20,211 nt of DNA from a virus. Under the pieces are notes generated by a model that was given only the letters and a program-made list of their open reading frames with translations, made no database searches and had not been told where the DNA came from. Positions 13,441 to 20,211 of this stretch are shown piece by piece (position 1 is the stretch's first letter; every line of letters begins with the position of its first letter). The stretch covers positions 1 through 20,211 of IMG/VR virus record IMGVR_UViG_3300008220_001770; one strand, written 5' to 3'. Both the position numbers and the translations under genes were made by a program.

Positions 13441-16184
13441 TAGGCGCTCCTACTAAACGTGCTAAACCCACCGCGTAGAGCCCGTCGATCCCGCTCCTCA
13501 CGATCCCGTTCGGCCTCTGTTTCAGCCTGCACACGCGCACGTTCCTCTTCGTTCTGCCTTCTCTGTACGGTAGACGGTTGCACGTCGAACTCAGCCGTTA
13601 GTGCGCCTGATTCTTGTGCCAAGAAGTCTGCCTTGGACAGGCCAGCATGGGTCGGACCTCTAGCCGTAGTTTGCTCTGGAGCAGGTGTGACCTTACCGGT
13701 AGAGGCATCGACCACCTCCCCGAATCGAGCCTGGAAGACATCCTCGGCCTCTTGGTAGCGGCGTTGGCCCTCTTCACGAAACCTTTCGTCGAATTCCTTG
13801 GTGCCAGCCTCACGGATCAGGTACTGCTGCAAGAACGGATCACCCCCGGACAGATCAAGAGCCGCTTGGGCTAGCTCCGTGTCCGTACCGAAGTCCAGTC
13901 CGAACAACTCCTCCTGAGTGATGGTGCCTGCGGAGCCGAGTGTCGGTAGAGGTGCGATGCCCGCTGAAACCAGGGCACGTTGGGCCGATACGGGGATGCC
14001 CGGTATCCGAGTCGGGTCTATCTGAGCCGCCTCCCGGGCTATCCTAGCCTCGAACTGGCTCTGCGTCTCGAAGGCGGGTATCGAGGGGTCAAATGTTCGG
14101 CGTGCTCGTTCTTCAGCATTGAGAGCTTCATCGAAGGCGCTCAGACCTCGTTGAGTCCCCATCTCGATGTCGCCCGGGAATACCGAGCCCCGCCCCTCTA
14201 TGGCCTCAGGCGGTGCGACCTCAGGCTCTGCCAAAGTATCTCTGATAAATCTGGGTATGTCCTTAGATACATCAACACCGGGTGCCAAGTTTCGGATTGC
14301 GGTCTGTAGTTGGAACTCCAACTGGTCTAGTGTGCCGCCCTCTCGCAAGAACTTCTGATACTCTCTGCTGCCGCCGAGACCTTGGAGTTGAAACTCAAGT
14401 TCCCCACGGCTGATAGAGGCTAGATTGTCTTTGGTGATGGCATCTAGCCTCGCCTCCTCCTCCGTGGCCGCTACTTCGCCCTCTGTTAAGGCAACATCAG
14501 CAAGATGCCTGGAATGAGCCTGTTCTACAAGTTCCATAGGTAAGGGAGTATCTTGAGGATTCGTTGCAATGAACGTCAAAATCTCTTCTTGGTCATCTTC
14601 GAGCAGGTCATCGAAATCCATGAACTTGAATGCTTCGGAGTCTAGACCCGACTCGAAAACTAGAATCCGTGCCAAAGCCTTGAGCTTCGTAGGAGTCCTG
14701 ATGGTTTCCGCGAACTCAGCCGCTGCCTCAGCCTCAGCCTCAGCCGTTTCTTTGGCGATCTCGGCTGTTTCTTCGTCTATCTCAGCCTGCTGAGAGGCGG
14801 CCAAGGAGATGTTGGCCTCACGGGCCGTGATCTCTCCGCCCGCCTCTAGGATTTGTCCTAAGCGGTATATCTCTTTTTCGTTAACATTATCCGCATCTAA
14901 TCCTAGTAGGTTATCCAGGGCATTTTTAACAGCCTTGTCACGGGCTGGCGGGTCGTCCTGAATCTTCTGGAGGTTTATGATCGCCTCGGCCTCACGTTGG
15001 GCCGCGACATCGTCGTCTAAGTCTCCTTGGAAGGTGGTTGCCTGATCCTCTGCGAACGATACTAGGTTCTCGGCATATTGATCTTCTGAAATGTTTTTGC
15101 CCAAGGAGGTTTCATAGTTGCGTAAGGCCTGTATCCTAGCATCACGGGCATTCTTAAAGGCGGTGTACTGTTTTAGCTGGTCTTCAGGAGATACTCCCTC
15201 GTCGGTAGTACGTCTCGCATTAACGAATTGATTCTTAGAGAACAGTTCCTGTCCTGCATCGGTCATCAGGACACGATCCACGATAGATGCGGCAGCAGCA
15301 TTATCGAATTTTTTGTTGGAATAACCCCCTGCTATCCGAATACTCTCGTCCCGACCGGTGACCGCCGTTGGCACCTCAACCTCGAGCCATGAACCAGTGG
15401 GAACGATGGTCTCGCCAGCTTGTATGTCCTCTACCTTTAAGGTTTGGGCGAACTGGGTCACGGCCTCGGAGAAGTCCTGAGGTGTTGGTAGGTATCGACC
15501 TAACGGGTCATCCTCAGCCCCTACCGCTCCTTCGACCAAACCAGCAGCCTCGCGGTTAGCCTTCAGGGCCATGGTACTGTCGAACCATGTGCCGATGTCC
15601 ACCGATGCTGTCCAGTCTGCTGCCTGAGGTAGCAGGGACCTGTTCACATTGATGTTGTCTTCTTCTCTGATAGCCAGCGACAATTCCGGGGTCATACCTG
15701 TAGATCCCGTTCGGTTGATATTGGCGGTTTCTAAGCCAGCGACCAGTGAGTCCAGTTTCATCTTATTCGTGATTACTTCAGGGAAGTTACGAATCTCTCT
15801 ATTGCGCTTCTCGATTACGTGTAGCATCGCCGCATCTATCTCGGGAAGGCCTATTGAAGCACTGATGGTGAACTTACTTGGATCGGGATTCAGTAGAAGA
15901 TTGGCGACTTTATTTTTGTTCTCAGTCGTGTTTACAATAGAGAATGATATGCGCCCTGGGTCATCCATCCTGGCATGAACGTCCCTAAGAGTTTCGGTAA
16001 TGAGCTGATCAATCTGCTTTATGTTGTACCCGGTCCTGCGTGTGGCATCCTCGACGGTTACCGTAAGAAACAGCGGCGTACTTTGTGAGGCAGGGGTCTT
16101 ATATCCTGGCTCATCCTCCTCTGTTTTTGGAGGTAGGAGTAGAGCGTTTATACGTTTTTGTAGTTCTTCCTGTGGGGTTGCCAT
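13440..16184 (-). CDS. Large acidic, helix-rich candidate internal virion protein
   Basis: 914 residues; GAGGT ribosome binding site just before ATG. Residues 1-130 appear mixed alpha/beta (LFLTVTVEDATRR, RISFSIVNTTENK, KFTISASIGLPEI). Residues 335-500 are helical and end in a long Ala/Glu helix (about 465-495, AEIAKETAEAEAEAAAEF). A short duplicated phrase, LEFQLQ, occurs at about 596-601 and 622-627. The C terminus (about 870-905) is a highly charged helix with RARVQAETEAERDREERDRR. There is no signal peptide or membrane segment. Its place between portal and the 1638-residue protein suggests that the two work together in the head core or ejection apparatus. No family is recognised, and an assembly-chaperone role is possible. 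Confidence 0.82.
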   Translation of the reverse strand: MATPQEELQKRINALLLPPKTEEDEPGYKTPASQSTPLFLTVTVEDATRRTGYNIKQIDQLITETLRDVHARMDDPGRISFSIVNTTENKNKVANLLLNPDPSKFTISASIGLPEIDAAMLHVIEKRNREIRNFPEVITNKMKLDSLVAGLETANINRTGSTGMTPELSLAIREEDNINVNRSLLPQAADWTASVDIGTWFDSTMALKANREAAGLVEGAVGAEDDPLGRYLPTPQDFSEAVTQFAQTLKVEDIQAGETIVPTGSWLEVEVPTAVTGRDESIRIAGGYSNKKFDNAAAASIVDRVLMTDAGQELFSKNQFVNARRTTDEGVSPEDQLKQYTAFKNARDARIQALRNYETSLGKNISEDQYAENLVSFAEDQATTFQGDLDDDVAAQREAEAIINLQKIQDDPPARDKAVKNALDNLLGLDADNVNEKEIYRLGQILEAGGEITAREANISLAASQQAEIDEETAEIAKETAEAEAEAAAEFAETIRTPTKLKALARILVFESGLDSEAFKFMDFDDLLEDDQEEILTFIATNPQDTPLPMELVEQAHSRHLADVALTEGEVAATEEEARLDAITKDNLASISRGELEFQLQGLGGSREYQKFLREGGTLDQLEFQLQTAIRNLAPGVDVSKDIPRFIRDTLAEPEVAPPEAIEGRGSVFPGDIEMGTQRGLSAFDEALNAEERARRTFDPSIPAFETQSQFEARIAREAAQIDPTRIPGIPVSAQRALVSAGIAPLPTLGSAGTITQEELFGLDFGTDTELAQAALDLSGGDPFLQQYLIREAGTKEFDERFREEGQRRYQEAEDVFQARFGEVVDASTGKVTPAPEQTTARGPTHAGLSKADFLAQESGALTAEFDVQPSTVQRRQNEEERARVQAETEAERDREERDRRALRGGFSTFSRSA

Positions 16185-16192
16185 GGTTTACC

Positions 16193-16360
16193 TCAGACCC
16201 TACCTATGCCAAGGCGTTTTTTCGCTTCTGTGACCGGGTTGGGAGCCCCCGCGGTCGAGTCGAACTTCTCGCCCTTGGACTTATCCGCCAGTTTTATGTT
16301 CTCAGCGTGGTGCGCGATGATCCTCTGAACCGCCTGGTTGGTCGATGCTGCATCTGCCAT
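16193..16360 (-). CDS. 55-residue hypothetical protein between portal and the large internal protein
   Basis: MADAASTNQAVQRIIAHHAE, then a Lys-rich middle (KLADKSKGEKFD) and a C-terminal basic helix (TEAKKRLGIGRV). The ATG overlaps the portal stop as TAATG and has an excellent ribosome binding site (AGGAGG, nine bases upstream, inside portal), so it is almost certainly translated. It stops eight bases before the 914-residue gene. Small, basic and polar; perhaps a portal-associated or head-completion peptide. It is easy to miss because it is short. Function unknown. Confidence 0.8.
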   Translation of the reverse strand: MADAASTNQAVQRIIAHHAENIKLADKSKGEKFDSTAGAPNPVTEAKKRLGIGRV

Positions 16361-18150
16361 TAGAGGCCACCTCCTAGTAGGTCTGCCAGACCGGCATTCT
16401 CACCGCCACCGTTGACCCCGCCCGCGGCATGACGTAAGCGGTCGGAGTCTTCCAGCTCAACCCCTTCGGCCACGTTGGGATTCTCGCCTGCCGCTATCGC
16501 TGCTTCTGCCTCTCGAGCCGCCTGGAACTCCTTCTCGAATCCCAGTCTAGCAGCTACCGGGCCCGCGACCTGTTGCCGTACCCCCGGATCGCGATATATG
16601 TCGTCTTCTTCCAGAGAGGTGCGAATAGCCTCGATATCGGGTGTCCGACGATGGTCTGAGTGGAACTGCTCGAAGCCGATCAATCGGTCTCTGTACAGCC
16701 TGGTACCCAGGTCGATGTCACGCATACGTGCCAACTCGTCTTCTATCTCGAATCGGGCGTTTATATGGTAACTGTGATAGATATCAGACCTGAATAGTTG
16801 CTTACCGCGTGCGCCGATGGTCCCACCAATATCCACTAACCGCAGGATACGTCCGCCAACTTCGGTAGCTAGGTCTTCCATCCTGACTACGGGGGCCGCG
16901 AACTTTCGGTTGGTCTGCCCTGTCAGGATCTGTTGCTGCCCCAGCGTCACTACCCCCGGCTGCTTCTGACCGGCGGTATCTCTGGAATAGGTGGCGAACT
17001 CGATATCACGGTCGATGTCTGCTCCCTCTTGGAAGAAGAATCGTTCGGCATCAGGGGTAGGGACGAGGAATACCTCTTCCTTACCGTCCTGTCCTGCCTG
17101 TCCGATACCATCGCCAGCCAGTGACCTCTGCAATTCGGCAGTGTCCCCGGTCGTCATGTACTTCTGGAACGCCCGTCTGATCATCAGGGTATGGGTGGCG
17201 TTCATCCGTTGGGTCTCCATCTGGAGGTCGTCCATCACCGGATGAAGGATTCCTATGGCGTCGTACTTGGGATCGTAGTCCTCCAGCGTCGTGGGCTGCA
17301 TACCCCACCCCGCGAAGGCGTGGCCGTATGGAACGAATCCTGCTATGGACGGCTCGATATAGACCATTTCGCCGTCAGCCAGGAAGGCGTGCCAGCCATT
17401 GTTATAGAAGTCGGATGTCTTGATCCAGTCGAACATACCGATATCGCTGTGATTCTTGATGAGCCACTGCTTGGCCGTCCTGCGCTGCTGCCTGGACCCC
17501 GACTTGTAACGGCTGAGTTCCTCGACCTGATGAGCCCGCATACGCCCAGTCTTGATGGCGAACCGGGGACTGGACTCCTCGGGGTCCATCAGAACCCGTG
17601 CCGGGTGAACGGCCCGTAACCGGATGGGGTTCCAGTACCGTAGTTCGGTCTGATATATATCCTGCCGAAGTTTGAACTCCTTATCGGTCTCATCTGCGAA
17701 ACGAGTGGGCGGTTGCGGCTTGTCGCGCTCCGACCATGTCGGCCCTTCGACCGGGAAGTACCCGTAATGTGCGCCGTGGCGACCGAGCTGTTTCCAGAAC
17801 AGGGCTGTCTCGAGTCTGGCCGAGTCTGTTTCCACGGCCAGAAGACCCGTTTCTACCCGTTGTGCCGCTGTTTTGTGATTTGAATTCTTATCTATGAGGG
17901 GTTCTCGATTCCATTTCGGACTGAAGGCCAAGAACGCATCACTGGCGTGGTCCACGATGGCTCGACCTCTACCCGGACGCATGTTACCGCGTTGCCGTCG
18001 GTGCTCATCGAGATTCCATACCTTGTAGTTACCCTGATAGAACTCGTCGTACCTTGCCCACTGGTCGTGGGTTCCAGACCAGGTCTCGATGAGTGCTCTC
18101 TGTGCGTCCATGACCATTTCGATCGTGGGTTTATCCTGCGTAGTAGCCAT
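16360..18150 (-). CDS. Portal protein
   Basis: 596 residues, the expected length for a portal, nine bases after the terminase stop with an AGAGGT ribosome binding site. The early part has a helix with Trp and Tyr (ETWSGTHDQWARYDEFYQGN) and then IVDHASDAFLAFSPKWNREP (65-84), the position and style of the conserved N-terminal wing strand of portals. The middle has the RLRAVHPARVLMDPEES strand. About 400-450 is a helical stem/crown-like part (ITGQTNRKFAAPVVRMEDLA), with an Ala/Glu-rich C-terminal tail. The terminase-portal order is typical. The protein assembles as a 12-mer at one capsid vertex, the channel for DNA packaging and exit. The call rests on order, length and general pattern. Confidence 0.85.
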   Translation of the reverse strand: MATTQDKPTIEMVMDAQRALIETWSGTHDQWARYDEFYQGNYKVWNLDEHRRQRGNMRPGRGRAIVDHASDAFLAFSPKWNREPLIDKNSNHKTAAQRVETGLLAVETDSARLETALFWKQLGRHGAHYGYFPVEGPTWSERDKPQPPTRFADETDKEFKLRQDIYQTELRYWNPIRLRAVHPARVLMDPEESSPRFAIKTGRMRAHQVEELSRYKSGSRQQRRTAKQWLIKNHSDIGMFDWIKTSDFYNNGWHAFLADGEMVYIEPSIAGFVPYGHAFAGWGMQPTTLEDYDPKYDAIGILHPVMDDLQMETQRMNATHTLMIRRAFQKYMTTGDTAELQRSLAGDGIGQAGQDGKEEVFLVPTPDAERFFFQEGADIDRDIEFATYSRDTAGQKQPGVVTLGQQQILTGQTNRKFAAPVVRMEDLATEVGGRILRLVDIGGTIGARGKQLFRSDIYHSYHINARFEIEDELARMRDIDLGTRLYRDRLIGFEQFHSDHRRTPDIEAIRTSLEEDDIYRDPGVRQQVAGPVAARLGFEKEFQAAREAEAAIAAGENPNVAEGVELEDSDRLRHAAGGVNGGGENAGLADLLGGGL

Positions 18151-18159
18151 GTTACCTCT

Positions 18160-19701
18160 CTAGAAATCCCGTGGCAGAGCCATGTCCGTACCTGCCTCTG
18201 TGAAAGAGAATACCATTTCACGCATCTGCCAGCATATCCCGACTGCGAACGGGTAGTCGTCATGGGCCCCACCAAGAGCCTCGTCCCTACCCCTATTTTT
18301 TGGGTTTCGATATACAGATGCGAACTGGTCTATACCCGCCTCGTTGGGAATATGTATCTGCCCCGACCGAACGGCCATCTTCAGTTCGTTCCACAGCAGT
18401 CTACGGCTTACCTCGTCGGTATGCCAGCCCTCCAGTCTCCTGCCACCGGCGGTCTTGCCACGGTATATCTTCCTATTAGGATATTTTTTGAGTTCAACGA
18501 CCTTGATGACGGTCTTGCCGTTATCGTTATCTTCGATACCCCAGAATGGGAATCCATAAACCTCCATCAAAGCCAGGGACTCGAGGGCGAAGTCTTCGGC
18601 CTCAAGGGTATTGTCCATCAGATCAGCGACGACGACACCGGTATCACGTTCCATGATGACGGTCACGCTGAAATCAAGCTCGACACCCAGAGAAACGTCG
18701 GACCCGGCGATATACCGCTGACCCGGTCGTGGTAGCTGGTATACATTGCCCTTACCGTTAATACCTACGGTCTTGAGGACTTTTCGGACATCGTAATTAC
18801 GCATATCGTCCAGGCGCTGACGTACGAACGAGGCCAGCTTTATGGACGCGGAGAGTGCTACTTCTGCGGTCGCAGGATATTCTTTCTCGAACTGAACGTC
18901 GTCCATAGACTCAGCTTTACGATCGGCAAGCCACTGCGCGTCGCGTCCGGGTACTACCTTCCACGAGAAGAATACCGGCGTCCAGTGTTTGTCCACCGAT
19001 TCGCGGTAGAGTCTCTTGAACCCACTATTAAGGGTCTCGTGGTTAGATGTCGAGACGATAATAGCCTGTCCACCGGCATCGACGGTTGGCATCAGGGTCC
19101 CATAAGAGGTGTCGTAATACTCGTGGAAGTCTGCCTCATCCATCACGAAGAACGAGAACGTGGCACCGCGTCCTGCACGTTTCGTACTGGGATACGCCCT
19201 CAGACGGCTCCCATTCGCGAACTGTACAACGGTGGTATTGTCCTTGATGATCTCCATCTGGAGGTGTGCCGGTAGGTAATGGTGGTTGAGCATCCCCTTG
19301 CCCAGGAACTCTACCGCCTCGTCCTCGCCCTGGGAGAACAGGCCTCCCTCGGTATTGGGAGCGTAGCAGCGCCATAAGGCATATGCCGCAAGGATGGTGG
19401 TGGCCCCTATCTGTCGGGCCTTGAGCCAGACAATACGGTCATTTACCAGGGTCATATCGTAATTGGGGTCGTCGGTATCCTTGTTCACCACGTCAGTAAG
19501 TGTATGAACAATATCTTCCATGTGGGGCCACATGGTGAAGTTGATGAGGCCGAAGTTCTCGGGCATACCGGGAGCTACCGGCGGCTTCTTGACCCGTACG
19601 AAGTTCTTCAGAAAGTACCCAAAGTCGTGTTCGACCAGCCACCGTTGGGCTTGTTTCTCTTCTTCGGTAAGTACGCCGGTGCGTTCGGCTGTGAGAGTCA
19701 C
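18160..19701 (-). CDS. terL: Terminase large subunit
   Basis: 513 residues from a GTG start one base after the basic protein's TAG; no ATG is available before residue 57. The ATPase half has a Walker A-type loop KARQIGATT (94-102), Walker B FFVMDEAD (184-191, catalytic E189) and a coupling motif STSN (217-220). The nuclease half has the RNase H-like acidic triad: D335 in IAGSDVSLG, E390-D391 in WGIEDN, and D481/D482 in HDDYPFA. All motifs are intact. It is the motor that pumps DNA through the portal and cuts the concatemer. No obvious small terminase is in the window unless the basic protein upstream fills that role. Confidence 0.96.
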   Translation of the reverse strand: MTLTAERTGVLTEEEKQAQRWLVEHDFGYFLKNFVRVKKPPVAPGMPENFGLINFTMWPHMEDIVHTLTDVVNKDTDDPNYDMTLVNDRIVWLKARQIGATTILAAYALWRCYAPNTEGGLFSQGEDEAVEFLGKGMLNHHYLPAHLQMEIIKDNTTVVQFANGSRLRAYPSTKRAGRGATFSFFVMDEADFHEYYDTSYGTLMPTVDAGGQAIIVSTSNHETLNSGFKRLYRESVDKHWTPVFFSWKVVPGRDAQWLADRKAESMDDVQFEKEYPATAEVALSASIKLASFVRQRLDDMRNYDVRKVLKTVGINGKGNVYQLPRPGQRYIAGSDVSLGVELDFSVTVIMERDTGVVVADLMDNTLEAEDFALESLALMEVYGFPFWGIEDNDNGKTVIKVVELKKYPNRKIYRGKTAGGRRLEGWHTDEVSRRLLWNELKMAVRSGQIHIPNEAGIDQFASVYRNPKNRGRDEALGGAHDDYPFAVGICWQMREMVFSFTEAGTDMALPRDF

Positions 19702-19702
19702 A

Positions 19703-20209
19703 CTACTTCAAGCGTTTTCTAGGAGCCGCTGCTCTAGGGCGTGCTGGGGCCCTCTTTTTTGGTGTTGCTGGCTTCCGCCTTGGTGTTGGAGGCATCAGTT
19801 CCATTGTACGCGGGTTTACTCTACGCCTCGTCGGTGCAGGGTCACCTTTACGCCTGGGCGGTGTTGGTAGTAGCTGCCTTGGGGAGACGGGTGCAGGTTT
19901 GCGCTTCCCCCGTGGTGGAGCCGACTTGGCTCCCAGGGCTCGCCCTCTTTTTATCCCGGCTGCTCCTCCCTGAAGTTCTGCCGGGGCCTTCTTCTTAGGT
20001 GTCGCCCTACCAGGACTTTTGAATGGGCGCATAGCTTCCATCATCTTCTCTATCATCTGTTTTTGGAGAGACTTTAGCTCTGCACTTTGTGAGGCCTTCT
20101 TCTTTGGAGCCTGTGCCCGTCTGGTGGCGGCTGCAAGACCCGGCTCAAGGTTAGGGTCACTCGTCCGTTTCCGACGTGCGGGTGTCTTCCGCTTTGGTGC
20201 TGGCATCAC
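19703..20209 (-). CDS. Highly basic Lys/Arg/Pro/Ala-rich protein with shared N-terminal tag
   Basis: 168 residues as read from GTG at 20209-20207; an ATG at 20206-20204 is an equally good start, and the frame could continue beyond the window. By my count 49 residues are Lys or Arg and only about eight acidic. After a basic opening (PAPKRKTPARRKR) comes the tag SDPNLEPGLAAATRRAQ (17-33), then a short amphipathic helix (AELKSLQKQMIEKMMEAM). The long C-terminal tail is built of PTPPRRK / PTPRRKPATPKKRAPA-like repeats, reminiscent of histone H1-type or HU C-terminal tails. DNA binding and condensation is the natural inference. Position just upstream of terL is where small terminases often lie, but no helix-turn-helix is visible. 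A packaged DNA-compaction protein is my preferred reading. Confidence 0.75.
   Translation of the reverse strand: MMPAPKRKTPARRKRTSDPNLEPGLAAATRRAQAPKKKASQSAELKSLQKQMIEKMMEAMRPFKSPGRATPKKKAPAELQGGAAGIKRGRALGAKSAPPRGKRKPAPVSPRQLLPTPPRRKGDPAPTRRRVNPRTMELMPPTPRRKPATPKKRAPARPRAAAPRKRLK
20111..20161 (-). other. Shared N-terminal peptide tag, copy in the basic protein
   Basis: Residues 17-33 read SDPNLEPGLAAATRRAQ, matching the start of the giant 1638-residue protein at 15 of 17 positions. A basic cluster (RRKRT) precedes it here, whereas only five residues precede it in the giant protein. Confidence 0.85.
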
Positions 20210-20211
20210 AT

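Noticed and set aside
13598-13813. Minus-strand 71-codon frame inside the 914-residue gene
   Set aside because: Nested out-of-frame reading with no start signal; the 914-residue frame is continuous and coupled on both sides.
17947-18735. Plus-strand open frame of 262 codons opposite terminase and portal
   Set aside because: It runs across the antisense of two well-supported genes and their junction; no ribosome site or domain. It is treated as a shadow.
1-20211. CRISPR arrays, tRNA genes, insertion sequences or integrase genes
   Set aside because: I saw no regularly spaced repeats, no cloverleaf-like segments in the gaps and no transposase or integrase motifs; nearly all sequence is explained by virion genes.

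Overview
The window is part of a tailed double-stranded DNA bacteriophage genome (Caudoviricetes-type): every convincing gene lies on the minus strand and together they form one late morphogenesis cluster. It can be read right to left, from DNA packaging to capsid to head-tail and tail or fibre parts. There are no cellular housekeeping genes, tRNAs, integrase or lysis genes. Neither a tape-measure-like protein nor a sheath protein is visible, and two very large proteins sit next to the portal gene. This suggests, but does not prove, a short-tailed (podovirus-like) virion that injects internal proteins. The host cannot be named from the sequence.

Layout in transcription order (high to low coordinates): a very basic Lys/Arg/Pro/Ala-rich protein (20209-19703); large terminase (19701-18160); portal (18150-16360); a 55-codon gene (16360-16193); two giant candidate internal virion/ejection proteins of 914 and 1638 residues (16184-8524); and a 55-residue Com-like zinc-finger protein (8527-8360). 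Next comes a compact regulatory island (8386-8200) with a sigma70-type promoter, a hairpin, and a nested intrinsic terminator about 100 nt further on. After it come scaffold (8198-7332), major capsid protein (7332-6460), a degenerate HNH-fold protein (6456-6232) and a lectin-like structural protein (6245-5502). A second non-coding stretch with two perfect hairpins (5496-5407) follows, then small or unknown structural genes (98, 212, 156, 260 and 101 aa). The window ends with a fibre-like protein (2911-1769), two small genes (1766-1342), an adaptor-like protein with an inserted carbohydrate-binding-module-like domain (1341-61), and the first 19 codons of another gene at the left edge.

The genes are tightly coupled. 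Four junctions have TAATG stop/start overlaps, one has ATGA and one has GTGA, and most others are 0-11 nt apart. The two sizeable gaps are therefore conspicuous, and both are packed with inverted repeats.

The most notable observation is a 17-residue motif (SDPNLEPGLxAAxRRAQ) near the N terminus of two otherwise unrelated proteins: the basic protein beside the terminase and the 1638-residue giant protein. The two DNA copies differ at many synonymous positions, so the peptide itself appears to be under selection. A shared targeting or packaging tag for internal head proteins is the hypothesis I would test first. The second is the promoter-hairpin-terminator unit before the capsid genes, which could make a small RNA of about 108 nt or act as an attenuator.
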